The notes: generated by a model not told the origin, from the letters alone. 50,471 bases of DNA from Candidatus Magasanikiibacteriota bacterium (GCA_023246715.1 JAHFHZ010000004.1:1-50471), one strand, 5' to 3'. Positions 25,822-35,324 are shown, numbered from the stretch's first letter. Numbers and translations are program-made.

Positions 25822-27012
25822 ATGACGGATTTTATCCGCAGCAAACCGCACGTCAACGTCGGTACCATCGGCCACGTTGACCACGGTAAGACCACCACCA
25901 CGGCGGCCATTCTTAAGGTCCTCGCGACCCATGGCCAGACCGCTCAGAATAAAGGTGTCGATGATCTCGACAAGGCCCCCGAATCCAAGGCCCGCGGTAT
26001 CACCATCTCAACCGCGCACGTGGAATATGAAACCGACAAGCGCCACTACGCGCACGTGGACTGCCCGGGACACGCCGATTATGTCAAGAACATGATCACC
26101 GGTGCCGCCCAGATGGACGGAGCCATCTTGGTTGTTTCTGCCGCCGACGGCCCCATGCCGCAGACCCGCGAGCACATTTTGCTTGCTCATCAGGTCGGCG
26201 TAAAATACATCGTCGTCTATCTCAACAAGTGCGACATGGTGACCGACAAAGAATTGATTGATCTGGTTGAAGAAGAAGTACGCGATCTGTTGAAAAAATA
26301 TAAATTCCCTGGCGACCAGGTGCCGGTTATCCGCGGATCTTCGCTCAAAGCGTTGGAAAACCCCAGCGACGAAGCTGCGGCCAAACCGATCTTGGATTTG
26401 ATGAAGGCCGTTGACGAATATATCCCCGAACCGGAACGCGCCATCGATAAACCGTTCTTGATGCCTGTTGAAGACGTTTTCTCGATCGAAGGTCGTGGTA
26501 CCGTAGTTACTGGTCGTATCGAACGCGGCATCATCCACATTAACGATGAAATTTCCATCGTAGGTCTGCGCGAAGAAACCATGAAAACCGTGGTGACCGG
26601 CATTGAAATGTTCAACAAGAGCTTGAAAGAAGGCCAGGCTGGCGACAACGCTGGTATCCTTCTGCGCGGTACCAAAAAAGAAGAAGTAGAACGCGGCATG
26701 GTGCTGGCCAAAACTGGTTCGGTCACCCCGCACACCGAATACGAAGGTGAGATCTACGTGTTGAGCAAAGAAGAAGGTGGCCGTCACAAGCCGTTCTTCA
26801 ATGGCTACAAACCGCAATTCTATATCCGCACTACCGACGTAACTGGCGAAATCGAATTACCGGCCGGAACCGAAATGGTCATGCCTGGTGATACGGTGAG
26901 CGTGAAAGTGAAATTGATCGTACCGGTTGCCTTGGAAGAAAAAATGAACTTCGCCATCCGCGAAGGCGGTCGTACCGTCGGCGCCGGCGTCGTAACCAAA
27001 ATTATTAAGTAA
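25822..27012 (+). CDS. tuf: Elongation factor Tu
   Basis: The 396-residue GTPase that delivers aminoacyl-tRNA has the expected length. Motifs: [19 protein letters not shown] (14-32), [14 protein letters not shown] (switch I), [20 protein letters not shown] near 80 and LNKCDMV near 134. Domain II has [13 protein letters not shown], and domain III ends [15 protein letters not shown]. Start CGTATG without a clear Shine-Dalgarno. It is separated from fusA by a cassette gene and the 25219 gene, and has its own promoter and a terminator before rpsJ. Confidence 0.98.
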   Translation: MTDFIRSKPHVNVGTIGHVDHGKTTTTAAILKVLATHGQTAQNKGVDDLDKAPESKARGITISTAHVEYETDKRHYAHVDCPGHADYVKNMITGAAQMDGAILVVSAADGPMPQTREHILLAHQVGVKYIVVYLNKCDMVTDKELIDLVEEEVRDLLKKYKFPGDQVPVIRGSSLKALENPSDEAAAKPILDLMKAVDEYIPEPERAIDKPFLMPVEDVFSIEGRGTVVTGRIERGIIHINDEISIVGLREETMKTVVTGIEMFNKSLKEGQAGDNAGILLRGTKKEEVERGMVLAKTGSVTPHTEYEGEIYVLSKEEGGRHKPFFNGYKPQFYIRTTDVTGEIELPAGTEMVMPGDTVSVKVKLIVPVALEEKMNFAIREGGRTVGAGVVTKIIK

Positions 27013-27020
27013 TGAGCAGT

Positions 27021-27049
27021 CGGGGGGTGCAAGTGCGCCCCCCGATTTT
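27021..27049 (+). terminator. Terminator of tuf
   Basis: CGGGGGGTGC and GCGCCCCCCG form a GC-rich stem followed by ATTTTGTT. The T run is short, so read-through into rpsJ is likely, as no separate rpsJ promoter is evident. Confidence 0.65.
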
Positions 27050-27081
27050 GTTCCTTTAAGAGTTCTTTAGCGTTAAACGAC

Positions 27082-27432
27082 ATGACTACCGATACCAAAA
27101 CCACCGCCCCCAAGAAGAAGGAAGAAAGCCTGAGTCGGATTCGCATCAAAATCCGCGCCTACGACAATCGGATTATCGATCAAGCAACCCGCACTATTGT
27201 GGAAACTGCCGAGCGCCATGAAGCGCGCGTAGTTGGCCCAGTGCCGTTGCCGACCGAGAAGGTGAAATTTACGGTGAATCGTTCTACGTTCGTGCACAAA
27301 GACGCTCGCGAACAATTCGAAATGCGCGTCCACAAACGTTTGATCGACATCGTGAATGCCAGCCCAAAATGCGTGGATGCGCTTATGGGTCTGAATCTGC
27401 CGTCCGGCGTGGACATTGAGATAAAAATGTAA
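27082..27432 (+). CDS. rpsJ: 30S ribosomal protein S10
   Basis: The 116 residues contain the S10 core from about residue 18: [35 protein letters not shown], and the final [12 protein letters not shown] Lys/Thr-rich N-terminal extension of about 15 residues precedes it. S10 acts in the 30S head and, with NusB, in antitermination in other bacteria. Start ACATG, a rare native start without T. The S10 operon is split here: rplC has its own promoter 355 bases further on. Confidence 0.96.
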   Translation: MTTDTKTTAPKKKEESLSRIRIKIRAYDNRIIDQATRTIVETAERHEARVVGPVPLPTEKVKFTVNRSTFVHKDAREQFEMRVHKRLIDIVNASPKCVDALMGLNLPSGVDIEIKM

Positions 27433-27456
27433 AAATAGTTGGCCAGAATACCCTTC

Positions 27457-27485
27457 TTGACACAATTTTTCAAAGAGCGTATACT
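27457..27485 (+). promoter_or_regulatory. Main promoter of the rplC-secY ribosomal operon
   Basis: TTGACA, 17 bp, TATACT, about 300 bases before rplC. Confidence 0.88.
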
Positions 27486-27491
27486 GGTAAA

Positions 27492-27735
27492 AATTTTATA
27501 GCAACTGGTAATTGCCATCGAAAAAATAAGATCCGCAAAAGGGCGGAAAACATTTCGTAGAAGGCGATTCACCACGGAGGAACAATTCCCTTTGATAAAA
27601 GTTAGCCCTCAAGCATCTTTTAGGCTGTTCCGGATTGAAGGCTAGAAGCACCTGTCTTGGTTCACGGCAAATGTGCCACAAGATAGACGCTTCTAGTTTT
27701 TATTTAGCCGGGAGCTGGCGGAAGCGGGCTAAGCA
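27492..27735 (+). ncRNA. Long structured leader of rplC with intrinsic terminator
   Basis: The roughly 290-base leader contains a strong terminator hairpin: CTAGAAGC (27642-27649) with GCTTCTAG (27689-27696), inner CTGTCTTG / CAAGATAG, then TTTTTATTT. A second hairpin (TTAGCC / GGGCTAA, about 27703-27731) follows. Upstream is GATCCGCAAAAGGGCGGA-type stem sequence and GGAGGAACAATTCC. Ribosomal operons are often controlled by a leader bound by L4 or another ribosomal protein, and this looks like a transcriptional attenuator of that sort. It matches no leader family I can name. Confidence 0.6.
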
Positions 27736-27787
27736 AGCCAAAGGAATTGTCTACATTTTAGTACCATTCAGATTAGGTTAACCAGGT

Positions 27788-28510
27788 ATGAAATTCATTA
27801 TCGGCAAAAAAATGGGCATGACCCAAATTTTCCTTTCAGATGGAAATGTTGTTCCGGTTACCCGGGTGCAGGCTGGCCCGTGTCCAGTGGCGGCAGTGCA
27901 AAAATTATCCGGGCGTGATGCTTGGTCGGTGCAATTAGGATATGGCGAAACCAAAGAATGGCGTTTGAGCAAGTCCGTTGCCGGCCACCTGAAAGGGTTG
28001 GGAGCCGTGCGCGAACTCAAAACCGTAACGCTTGATGAAGCGCCAACCGTTCAACGCGGCGATGTTGTGAATGTAGAGACGTTTGTTCCGGGCGACAGTG
28101 TTTCGGTCATTGGTACCAGCAAGGGCCGAGGTTTTGCTGGCGTAGTTAAACGCCACCATTTCCGCGGTGGCCCGGCTTCGCACGGTCATAAAGACAACTT
28201 GCGCGCTCCGGGGTCTATCGGCGCCGGTGGTGTGCAACGCGTATTCAAAGGCATGCGCATGGCTGGCCGCATGGGTGGCGCCCGCGTGACGGTTAAAAAT
28301 TTAGAAATTGTTGCTGTTAATCCGGAAAGTGACGAGCTGTTAATCAAAGGAGCTATCCCCGGTAGCCGCAATGCTTTGGTGTTAATTAGCGCTCCGGGTG
28401 AATTAAAAGCTGCTCGCCCGAATGCTGCCGCGGAAGTAGCGCCAGTTGCCGAAGCTACCACTGAAAGCACCGCTCCAGCCCAGACAGATACTCCCGACGT
28501 TTCCGCCTAA
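27788..28510 (+). CDS. rplC: 50S ribosomal protein L3
   Basis: The 240 residues cover L3 to about 205 (FIIGKKMGMTQIF, then GTSKGRGFAGVVKRHHFRGG, PASHGHKDNLRAPGSIGAGG and KGMRMAGRMGGARVTVKNLE). An Ala/Thr/Pro-rich tail of about 35 residues is absent from typical L3. L3 is an early-assembling protein near the peptidyl transferase centre. It opens the operon behind the attenuator-like leader. Start GGTATG. Confidence 0.97.
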   Translation: MKFIIGKKMGMTQIFLSDGNVVPVTRVQAGPCPVAAVQKLSGRDAWSVQLGYGETKEWRLSKSVAGHLKGLGAVRELKTVTLDEAPTVQRGDVVNVETFVPGDSVSVIGTSKGRGFAGVVKRHHFRGGPASHGHKDNLRAPGSIGAGGVQRVFKGMRMAGRMGGARVTVKNLEIVAVNPESDELLIKGAIPGSRNALVLISAPGELKAARPNAAAEVAPVAEATTESTAPAQTDTPDVSA

Positions 28511-28530
28511 ATAGACCTTTTACCGATTTT

Positions 28531-29169
28531 ATGCAAATCAGCGTCTACAATTTAATGGGAGAAGCGAAAGGCACTGCCGAATTGCCCGAAGAAATTTTTA
28601 ATGTTGTTATTAAGCCAGAAGTCGTTCACGAAGTTTTTACCGCGCAAGAGGCCAATGCCCGCCAAAGTTGGGCCGACACCAAAAAACGCGGTGAAGTGAG
28701 CGGTGGCGGCAAAAAACCCTGGCCGCAAAAAGGTACTGGGCGCGCTCGCCATGGTTCTATTCGTTCCCCAATCTGGAAAGGTGGCGGCGTGGCTTTTGGC
28801 CCGCTTTCGGAACGCAATTATTCTACCAAAATTAACCGCAAGAAAAAGCAGCTGGCTTTGAAAATGGTTTTGACCGATAAATTACAAAACAACCAATTAT
28901 GCGTCCTCGAAGATTTTGCCGCGTCCGAAGTTAAAACCAAAACTTTTGTAAAATTCTTGAAGATCGCGCCGTTAAAATCAACTTCGTGGTTGGTGCTTAC
29001 TCCCGGCAAAGACGCCAATGTCTTGCGTATGACCAACAATATTCCGAAGGTAAAAACTGAATTGGCTAAACAGGTGAATGTTTCGGCTTTATTGCAAAAA
29101 CAGGGTTTAATTCTAAGCAAAGCGGCCCTAGCTGAAATTGTGGCGCTCTGCATTAAGCCCGCTGTTTAA
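28531..29169 (+). CDS. rplD: 50S ribosomal protein L4
   Basis: The 212 residues match L4: [20 protein letters not shown], then [20 protein letters not shown] with the exit-tunnel loop, and a Rossmann-like C-terminal half ending [15 protein letters not shown]. In many bacteria L4 also represses its own operon, making it a candidate ligand of the leader upstream of rplC. Start TTATG, no Shine-Dalgarno. It is separated from rplC by 20 bases. Confidence 0.97.
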   Translation: MQISVYNLMGEAKGTAELPEEIFNVVIKPEVVHEVFTAQEANARQSWADTKKRGEVSGGGKKPWPQKGTGRARHGSIRSPIWKGGGVAFGPLSERNYSTKINRKKKQLALKMVLTDKLQNNQLCVLEDFAASEVKTKTFVKFLKIAPLKSTSWLVLTPGKDANVLRMTNNIPKVKTELAKQVNVSALLQKQGLILSKAALAEIVALCIKPAV

Positions 29170-29179
29170 TCTTACCGCT

Positions 29180-29632
29180 ATGGGATTGCTTGATCGATTT
29201 ACCAAAAAAACTAACCCAAAAGCGCCTGCTACCTGGGCTCGCAAAACTGCTGCTTCCGAACAGTCGGTTGAGGCTGCTCCGGCCAAAGCAGCGCACGATC
29301 ACGAACCAAAAATCAACGATTCTGAAATAAAAGTTCCGAGCAGCCACGGGGCTGGGTATACCACCCTGTTGCGACCGTTGGTTACCGAAAAGGCAGCTCG
29401 CGGCGAAGTGGTTGGTCACTATACCTTTATGGTCAAGCGTTCGGCCAGCAAAAATGAAATTAAACGCGCGATTCAAACGCTCTATGGCGTAAAGGCCCTC
29501 GCGGTGCGAACTCAGAATATGTCCGGTCGCCAGGTACGTTTTGGCCGCAGCCTTGGTCGCCGTAGCGATTATAAAAAAGCAGTGGTCGTTGTCCCGGAAG
29601 GCAAGACCCTTAAATTGCATGAAGGAGTTTAA
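29180..29632 (+). CDS. rplW: 50S ribosomal protein L23 with N-terminal extension
   Basis: The L23 core occupies about residues 60-150: [40 protein letters not shown], and [20 protein letters not shown]. About 55 residues precede it ([20 protein letters not shown], then an Ala/Glu/Lys-rich linker), making the protein 150 long instead of about 95-100. L23 lies at the tunnel exit where nascent-chain factors dock, so the extension may matter there; that is inference. Start CTATG at 29180. Confidence 0.94.
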   Translation: MGLLDRFTKKTNPKAPATWARKTAASEQSVEAAPAKAAHDHEPKINDSEIKVPSSHGAGYTTLLRPLVTEKAARGEVVGHYTFMVKRSASKNEIKRAIQTLYGVKALAVRTQNMSGRQVRFGRSLGRRSDYKKAVVVVPEGKTLKLHEGV

Positions 29633-29640
29633 TCACCGTT

Positions 29641-30477
29641 ATGCCGATTAAAGTTTATAAACCAACTAACCCAGGACGCCGCAATTCAAGTGTGGACATG
29701 TTTAGTGATATTACTAAACATCGCCCGGAAAAAAGCCTGATTCAGATGTTGCCGAAGCATTCCGGCCGTAACAATCAGGGCCACATTACTGTCCGTCACC
29801 AGGGCGGCGGCGTGAAACGTTTTTATCGCTTGGTAGATTTTAAACGTCAGCGTTTTGGCCAAGAGGCCAAAGTTGAAGCTGTGGAGTACGACCCGAACCG
29901 TGGCGCTCGTATCGCGCTGATTACCTATACCGATAAGACTAAATCATACATTCTCTGCCCGGAAGGTTTGGCTGTTGGTTCAACGGTTGTATCGTCCGAC
30001 GCGGTCGCTGAAGCAAAAGTTGGTAACCGCATGCCCTTGGAACATATTCCCGCTGGTTTATTTATCCACAATATCGAATTGACCCTTGGTAAAGGCGGCC
30101 AATTGGTGCGCGGCGCTGGTTTATCGGCGCAGCTCATGGGTATTGATGGTAATTACGCCAACGTAAAATTGCCCTCGGGCGAAGTGCGTGCTATTGCCAA
30201 AGAATGCGCGGCGACGATTGGGTTGGTAAGCAACCCCGACTACCGCTTGATCCGTTGGGGTAAGGCTGGTCGTATGCGCAATCGCGGCATCCGCCCGACC
30301 GTTAAAGGTAAGAATATGAACCCGGTTGATCACCCGCACGGTGGTGGTGAAGGCCATAGCCCAATTGGTCAAAAGCGCGGCCCGCAGACTGTCTACGGCA
30401 AATCGGCGCGCGGGGTTAAAACCCGTCAACCCGGCAAGTGGAGTGATAAGTTTATTGTTAAATCGCGACGCGGCTAA
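29641..30477 (+). CDS. rplB: 50S ribosomal protein L2
   Basis: The 278-residue L2 is of normal length. Signatures: [14 protein letters not shown] near the start, [20 protein letters not shown], and the C-terminal [18 protein letters not shown] block with the histidine (about 229) important for peptidyl transferase activity. Start GTTATG; an AAGGAG lies 14 bases upstream but belongs to rplW codons. Confidence 0.98.
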   Translation: MPIKVYKPTNPGRRNSSVDMFSDITKHRPEKSLIQMLPKHSGRNNQGHITVRHQGGGVKRFYRLVDFKRQRFGQEAKVEAVEYDPNRGARIALITYTDKTKSYILCPEGLAVGSTVVSSDAVAEAKVGNRMPLEHIPAGLFIHNIELTLGKGGQLVRGAGLSAQLMGIDGNYANVKLPSGEVRAIAKECAATIGLVSNPDYRLIRWGKAGRMRNRGIRPTVKGKNMNPVDHPHGGGEGHSPIGQKRGPQTVYGKSARGVKTRQPGKWSDKFIVKSRRG

Positions 30478-30495
30478 TTTTAGGAAATACTTTGT

Positions 30496-30819
30496 ATGTC
30501 CAGAAGTTTAAAAAAAGGTCCATATATCGATCCGCGCGTGCTCAAAAAAGTGCAGGCGCTGAAGAAAAGCGGCAAGCATGATCCAATTAAAACCTGGTCT
30601 CGCGCTTGCGTTATTTCGCCCGAGATGGTCGGCGTAACCTTTTTGGTGCATAATGGAAAAAACTTTATTTCCGTGTTAGCCGATGAAAACATGGTCGGGC
30701 ATCGCCTGGGCGAAATGGCACCCACGCGCAAATTTATCCGCCATGGCGGCAAGATGGCCAAAGATCAAGAAGCCGCCGCCGCTCCCAAGCCCGCTGCCGC
30801 ACCGGCTGCTAAAAAATAA
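30496..30819 (+). CDS. rpsS: 30S ribosomal protein S19
   Basis: The 107 residues include the S19 core ([57 protein letters not shown]), followed by about 20 residues rich in Ala, Pro and Lys. S19 contacts 16S helix 42 and the large subunit head bridge. TAGGAAA upstream is a weak Shine-Dalgarno at best; start TTGTATG. Confidence 0.97.
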   Translation: MSRSLKKGPYIDPRVLKKVQALKKSGKHDPIKTWSRACVISPEMVGVTFLVHNGKNFISVLADENMVGHRLGEMAPTRKFIRHGGKMAKDQEAAAAPKPAAAPAAKK

Positions 30820-30822
30820 TGT

Positions 30823-31206
30823 ATGTCCACTGTAACCGCACAATTGAATTATTTGCGCCAAAGCCCGCGTAAAATGCGCCTCGTGGCCAACGCCATTCGG
30901 GGCAAAAGCGTGGTAAAAGCTCAACAGATTTTGACTGTTCTAAGCAAGCGGGGCGCGTTGCCGTTGTTTAAATTGGTTCGTTCCGCAATCGCTAATGCCG
31001 AACATAATTTTTCGTTAGTCGAAAAAAATTTAGTGATTAAAAGTATTATGGTGGATGGCGGTCCGGTGTTAAAACGCTGGATGCCGAAAGCCCACGGCCG
31101 GGCAACCCCGGTGCGCCAACGCACCTGCCATGTCAAGCTTGTCTTGGGTGAAAAGGTCTTCAAGTCTTCTGCTAAAGAAGCGGCTGCGCCGGAAGCGGCC
31201 AAATAA
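30823..31206 (+). CDS. rplV: 50S ribosomal protein L22
   Basis: The 127 residues match L22: VTAQLNYLRQSPRKMRLVAN, AIRGKSVVKAQQIL, LVRSAIANAEHNFSLVEKNL, and the tunnel-lining hairpin KRWMPKAHGRATPVRQRTCH. A short Ala/Glu/Lys tail follows. Start TGTATG, three bases after the rpsS stop, so translation is probably coupled. Confidence 0.97.
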   Translation: MSTVTAQLNYLRQSPRKMRLVANAIRGKSVVKAQQILTVLSKRGALPLFKLVRSAIANAEHNFSLVEKNLVIKSIMVDGGPVLKRWMPKAHGRATPVRQRTCHVKLVLGEKVFKSSAKEAAAPEAAK

Positions 31207-31217
31207 CCTGATTTTGT

Positions 31218-31925
31218 ATGGGTCATAAAGTCCATCCTAAAATTCACCGCACGCCAGCCATTTTCCCTTGGGATTCACGCTGGTATGCCAGCCCGAAACA
31301 ACTACCCTTGTTCATGAAGCAAGAAGTAGCCGTGCGGGAATATTTGGAAAAGAAATTTAAAGATGCCGGTATTGACGCGGTCAGTATCGAACGCTCGCCC
31401 AAAGAAATGACCATTACCGTGCTCACCGCCAAACCGGGCGTGATTATTGGACGGAGTGGCCAAGGGCTCGAGACAATTCGCAAAGATTTGGAACGAGGAA
31501 TTTTACAATTCAAATTGAAAGCCAAGCTTAATATCCAAGCGGTGAACCAACCGGCTTTGTCGGCAACCATTATGGCGCAGAACGCCGCTTCCGAAATTGA
31601 ACGCCGTCTGCCATTCCGCCGGGTAATGAAACAAGCTTTGCAAAAAGTAATGACCGCCGGCGCCCAGGGAGTAAAGATGCGCATGGGTGGCCGCTTGAAT
31701 GGAGCCGAAATTGCCCGTACCGAAAAGTTGGCCAAAGGCAAAATGTCTTTGATCACCATTCGCAGTAAAGTAGACTACGGTTTCGCCGAAGCTCAGACCG
31801 TGTACGGCAAAATCGGGATTAAAGTTTGGATTTACCAAGGTGAAGCGTTTGGTCGCCAGGACAAATTTGATAAAAAAGAACTGGTCAAACCTGCCGTGCC
31901 CGTTCTTCGCAAAGCCAGAGCCTAA
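31218..31925 (+). CDS. rpsC: 30S ribosomal protein S3
   Basis: The 235 residues contain the KH domain (VLTAKPGVIIGRSGQGLETI, about 73-92) and the C-terminal S3 domain with RRLPFRRVMKQALQKVMTAG, GAQGVKMRMGGRLNGAEIAR and KVWIYQGEAFGR. S3 forms part of the mRNA entry site. Start TTGTATG; normal length. Confidence 0.97.
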   Translation: MGHKVHPKIHRTPAIFPWDSRWYASPKQLPLFMKQEVAVREYLEKKFKDAGIDAVSIERSPKEMTITVLTAKPGVIIGRSGQGLETIRKDLERGILQFKLKAKLNIQAVNQPALSATIMAQNAASEIERRLPFRRVMKQALQKVMTAGAQGVKMRMGGRLNGAEIARTEKLAKGKMSLITIRSKVDYGFAEAQTVYGKIGIKVWIYQGEAFGRQDKFDKKELVKPAVPVLRKARA

Positions 31926-31940
31926 ATGTATTGCTGAAGT

Positions 31941-32357
31941 ATGCTGTTACCCAAAAAAGTACAACACCGTAAATGGCATAAAGGCCGCCGCCGCCAAAAA
32001 GGCATGGCCACGCGCACGATCGCGCTTAGTTTTGGTGACTTCGGTTTGAAGGCGCTGAGCTATGGCTGGGTAACCAGCCGCCAACTCGAAGCGGTCCGCC
32101 GCGTGCTTACCCGATTTGTGCGTCGCGGTGGTAAGATCTGGATCCGCGTTTTCCCCGACAAACCAGTCACAAAAAAAGGTAACGAAACCCCGATGGGTGG
32201 TGGTAAGGGCTCCCCGGATCATTATGTGACCGTGGTCAAACCAGGCACCGTACTGTTTGAAATGGTGGGTGTGACGCGCGAATCCGCGCAGCAGGCAATG
32301 AAGCTCGCTGGGTACAAGTTCGGAGTCAAAACGCGCTTTATAGAGAAAATCAAATAA
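31941..32357 (+). CDS. rplP: 50S ribosomal protein L16
   Basis: The 138 residues match L16: [20 protein letters not shown], then [17 protein letters not shown]-type sequence (here [20 protein letters not shown]), [37 protein letters not shown]. The protein sits near the A-site and the base of the L7/L12 stalk. Start AGTATG. Confidence 0.97.
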   Translation: MLLPKKVQHRKWHKGRRRQKGMATRTIALSFGDFGLKALSYGWVTSRQLEAVRRVLTRFVRRGGKIWIRVFPDKPVTKKGNETPMGGGKGSPDHYVTVVKPGTVLFEMVGVTRESAQQAMKLAGYKFGVKTRFIEKIK

Positions 32358-32366
32358 ACCGTTCGT

Positions 32367-32558
32367 ATGGATTTTAAGGATTTAAAAAATAAAAGTACTG
32401 CCGAGCTTGGCGAACTGCTGAAGGAAACCGAGTCCCGCTTGGGCGCGCTTAAATTCAAACGTGTCGGCGAGGCCACCAAGCAGCCGCACCTGTTCCGTTT
32501 GTGGCGCCGGGCAATTGCCCAGATTAAATTTTTGCTTGAGAGCAATAAAGCCCGTTAA
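32367..32558 (+). CDS. rpmC: 50S ribosomal protein L29
   Basis: A 63-residue helical hairpin protein: LKNKSTAELGELLKETESRL, then LKFKRVGEATKQPHLFRLWR and RRAIAQIKFLLE. L29 binds beside L23 at the tunnel exit. It is small and diverged but its position between rplP and rpsQ is decisive. Start TCGTATG. Confidence 0.95.
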   Translation: MDFKDLKNKSTAELGELLKETESRLGALKFKRVGEATKQPHLFRLWRRAIAQIKFLLESNKAR

Positions 32559-32572
32559 TTTTGGATCATTAT

Positions 32573-32842
32573 ATGGAAAAGAAACCAAAGACAACTAAGG
32601 CTCCGGTAAGCAAACGAACATTCCAGGGAAAAGTGGTTGCGGCCAAGAGCGCCAAAACCATTACGGTTCAGGTTGATACCATGAAATTGCATACCAAATA
32701 CCATAAAAAATATCGGGTGAGCGCCAAGTTCCACGTGCACGATGAGACAGGTAAAGCCAAAGTTGGCGACGTGGTGAAATTTCAGGAATGCCGCCCCTTA
32801 TCCAAAACGAAGCGTTGGTTTTTAGTAACCAAGAGTGTTTAA
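32573..32842 (+). CDS. rpsQ: 30S ribosomal protein S17
   Basis: The 89 residues match S17: RTFQGKVVAAKSAKTITVQV, HTKYHKKYRVSAKFHVHDE, and VGDVVKFQECRPLSKTKRWF. S17 binds 16S helices 7 and 11. I start at 32573 (TTATATG) because the upstream in-frame start adds four residues unlike the family. Confidence 0.96.
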   Translation: MEKKPKTTKAPVSKRTFQGKVVAAKSAKTITVQVDTMKLHTKYHKKYRVSAKFHVHDETGKAKVGDVVKFQECRPLSKTKRWFLVTKSV

Positions 32843-32857
32843 ACGTGTTGCCTGCGT

Positions 32858-33229
32858 ATGATCCAGCATCGAACCATGTTAAAATCCGCCGATAATACCG
32901 GAGCTAAAAAACTCCAGTGTATCCGCGTGCTTGGCGGCTATAAAAAACGCTACGCCCAGATCGGGGACATTATTACTTGCGTCGTGAAAGAAGCAGCACC
33001 CCGCGGATTGGTAAAGAAAAGCGACATTGTCCACGCCGTAATCGTGCGCCAGCACAAAGAGTATGGCCGCGCCGACGGTACCTATGTGCGCTTCGACGAA
33101 AACGCCGTCGTTATCGTGGATCGTGCCAGCAAAGAACCGAAAGGTTCGCGTATTTTCGGGCCGGTGGCGCGCGAGCTGCGCACCAAGGGATTCCAGAAAA
33201 TCATTTCGCTTGCCCCCGAAGTATTATAA
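32858..33229 (+). CDS. rplN: 50S ribosomal protein L14
   Basis: The 123 residues match L14 throughout: [20 protein letters not shown], the [20 protein letters not shown] region, [40 protein letters not shown]. It interacts with 16S h14 in a subunit bridge. Start GCGTATG. Confidence 0.98.
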   Translation: MIQHRTMLKSADNTGAKKLQCIRVLGGYKKRYAQIGDIITCVVKEAAPRGLVKKSDIVHAVIVRQHKEYGRADGTYVRFDENAVVIVDRASKEPKGSRIFGPVARELRTKGFQKIISLAPEVL

Positions 33230-33236
33230 ATTTTGT

Positions 33237-33548
33237 ATGTTAAAGATTAAAAAGAACGACAAAATTAAAGTGTTGAGCGGCAAGGATGCTGGCAAGACCG
33301 GTCCGGTTATTCAGGTTTTCCCCGAAACGCGCCAGGTGGTAGTAGAGGGGCTCAATATTATTAAAAAACACCTGCGCGCCAGCAAGAGCGGCGAAAAGGG
33401 TCGCAAGATCGAACTCGCCGGCCCTATCGCGATGAGCAAAGTCGCGGTGATTTGTCCAAAGTGCTCCAAGGCCGTGCGCGTTGGGTTTAAAGTTGATGCC
33501 GACGTTAAACATCGGGTGTGCAAAGGCTGTGAACAACTAATTGATTAA
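33237..33548 (+). CDS. rplX: 50S ribosomal protein L24
   Basis: The 103 residues carry the KOW motif ([20 protein letters not shown] at 3-22) and [14 protein letters not shown], then the C-terminal half with cysteine pairs CPKC (about 78-81) and CKGC (about 96-99). That would suit a zinc ribbon, an addition not present in all L24. The start is 33237 (TTGTATG), seven bases after rplN; the same frame is open further upstream but overlaps rplN. Confidence 0.95.
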   Translation: MLKIKKNDKIKVLSGKDAGKTGPVIQVFPETRQVVVEGLNIIKKHLRASKSGEKGRKIELAGPIAMSKVAVICPKCSKAVRVGFKVDADVKHRVCKGCEQLID

Positions 33549-33569
33549 TTGCCAGTTACGCAAGTCGTT

Positions 33570-34112
33570 ATGAATTCCTTATATAAAAATTACAAAACCG
33601 TGATTGCCCCTGCTTTGCAAAAAGAGTTGGGGCTAAAAAACGCGATGCAAGTACCCCGCGTCACCAAAGTGGTGCTCAATGTTGGCATTGGTCGTTTTGT
33701 GAAAGAAGCCGGTTTTGCCGATACTGTAGTTAAGGTGCTGCAAAAAATCACTGGTCAAAAACCGGTACGCACCCGCGCCAAGCAATCGATTTCCAACTTT
33801 AAAATTCGTGAAGGCATGGAAATCGGCGTGGCCGTCACCTTGCGCGGCACCCGGATGTACGACTTTCTAGAAAAATTACTGCGCGTTACCCTGCCCCGCG
33901 TTCGCGACTTTCGCGGTATTTCTGATAAATGTTTTGATCGCCAGGGAAATTACACGCTTGGTTTTAAGGAACATTTGGCTTTCCCTGAAGTTAAAATGGA
34001 AGAAATTGATCGCGTGCATGGTTTGCAAATCACCATTGCGACCACTGCCGGGAACAAAGCTGCTGGACAAGCGTTATTGGCCGGCCTCGGGTTCCCGTTT
34101 ATTAAGAAATAA
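33570..34112 (+). CDS. rplE: 50S ribosomal protein L5
   Basis: The 180 residues match L5, which carries 5S rRNA contacts: MQVPRVTKVVLNVGIGRF, TGQKPVRTRAKQSISNFKIR, GVAVTLRGTRMYDFLEKLL, FPEVKMEEIDRVHGLQITI. Start GTTATG at 33570; the family starts near here, and upstream TTG 33549 would add seven residues. Confidence 0.97.
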   Translation: MNSLYKNYKTVIAPALQKELGLKNAMQVPRVTKVVLNVGIGRFVKEAGFADTVVKVLQKITGQKPVRTRAKQSISNFKIREGMEIGVAVTLRGTRMYDFLEKLLRVTLPRVRDFRGISDKCFDRQGNYTLGFKEHLAFPEVKMEEIDRVHGLQITIATTAGNKAAGQALLAGLGFPFIKK

Positions 34113-34127
34113 TTATCCTATTTTGGT

Positions 34128-34313
34128 ATGGCTACTTGGGCCCAGATCGCAAAATCAGAGCGCACTCCGAAATTTTCCACTCGCGCGGTAAACCGCTGTT
34201 TTCAGTGCGGTCGCCGTCGCGGATTTATGCGCCGGTTTCGATTATGCCGTATCTGTTTCCGCGAACTTGCTAACGCCGGGCGCATCCCGGGCGTGCGCAA
34301 GTCAAGCTGGTAA
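34128..34313 (+). CDS. rpsN: 30S ribosomal protein S14, zinc type
   Basis: The 61-residue short S14 has cysteines at about 24, 27, 40 and 43 (CFQCGRRRGFMRRFRLCRIC), the zinc-ribbon form, and ends GRIPGVRKSSW. It is in the usual place between rplE and rpsH. Start TGGTATG. Confidence 0.97.
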   Translation: MATWAQIAKSERTPKFSTRAVNRCFQCGRRRGFMRRFRLCRICFRELANAGRIPGVRKSSW

Positions 34314-34366
34314 ATACCGCTATTTATTTATTATACTGTCGCCAATAAACACCTAAACTTTCAGTT

Positions 34367-34756
34367 ATGATGACCGATCCAATCGCCGACATGCTTACGC
34401 GGATTCGTAACGCCTCTATGGTTCACAAAAAAGAGGTAGCGATTCCGTATTCCAAAATAAAACTCGCGATCGCGACTATTTTGGCGCGCGAAGGTTATAT
34501 TGTGAGCGTGGAGGAGTTGAAGGATAACCATCCGTATCTGCTCCTGACGCTGAAATACGAAAATGGTGAACCGGCTATCCACCACTTAAAGCGCATCAGC
34601 AAGCCTGGCCAGCGTACCTATGTCAAGAAAGATGCTATCGACCGGGTGCTCAACGGCTATGGATTGGCTATTTTATCTACCCCCTCGGGCGTGCTTACCG
34701 ATGCCGAAGCCAAAGGAGCCAACGTCGGCGGCGAGCTTTTGTGCGAAGTGTACTAA
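34367..34756 (+). CDS. rpsH: 30S ribosomal protein S8
   Basis: The 129 residues match S8: MTDPIADMLTRIRNASMVHK, VAIPYSKIKLAIATILAREG, and the C-terminal GLAILSTPSGVLTDAEAKGA, with GELLCEVY at the end. S8 binds 16S helix 21 and regulates the spc operon in E. coli. Two consecutive ATG codons (34367, 34370) follow TT. Confidence 0.97.
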   Translation: MMTDPIADMLTRIRNASMVHKKEVAIPYSKIKLAIATILAREGYIVSVEELKDNHPYLLLTLKYENGEPAIHHLKRISKPGQRTYVKKDAIDRVLNGYGLAILSTPSGVLTDAEAKGANVGGELLCEVY

Positions 34757-34772
34757 CTATAGCCCTTGATTT

Positions 34773-35318
34773 ATGTCCCGTATTGGAAAAAAACTTATTA
34801 CCATTCCCGCTGGCGCAAGCGTACAGGTGAGCAGCCGTGAAGTGGTGGTGAAAGGTCCGAAAGGCGAAATTCGCCTAGCGTTACACCCCCATATCACCGT
34901 GCTCGAAACGGCCGAGGGTTTGACTGTAAAGCCAGTCAGCGAAACCAACAAAAAAGATCGTGCCCTGTGGGGAACTTTTGCCAGCATTATTCGCAATATG
35001 ATCGCCGGGGTCACCACCGGGTTTAAAAAACAGCTTGAAATCAATGGTGTCGGGTATAAGGCCACGCTAAAAGGAAAAAATTTGCAGTTGGAAGTTGGCT
35101 TTACTCATCCGGTAGAAGTCGCTGCGCCCGCTGGCATTGCCTTTAGCGTGGAAAAGAATATAATCACCGTTGAGGGCGCGGACAAACATTTGGTTGGTGA
35201 GCTTGCCGCTCATATCCGCTCGGTCAAAAAGCCTGAACCGTATAAAGGTAAGGGTATTAGATATATCGATGAAGTAATTCGCCGCAAAGCCGGTAAAACC
35301 GCGGCCAAAGCCGCCTAA
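34773..35318 (+). CDS. rplF: 50S ribosomal protein L6
   Basis: The 181 residues show the two-domain L6 fold: SRIGKKLITIPAGASVQVSS, VKGPKGEIRLALHPHI, VTTGFKKQLEINGVGYKATL, then KPEPYKGKGIRYIDEVIRRK, the usual C-terminal signature. Start TTATG. Confidence 0.97.
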   Translation: MSRIGKKLITIPAGASVQVSSREVVVKGPKGEIRLALHPHITVLETAEGLTVKPVSETNKKDRALWGTFASIIRNMIAGVTTGFKKQLEINGVGYKATLKGKNLQLEVGFTHPVEVAAPAGIAFSVEKNIITVEGADKHLVGELAAHIRSVKKPEPYKGKGIRYIDEVIRRKAGKTAAKAA

Positions 35319-35324
35319 TCGCGT

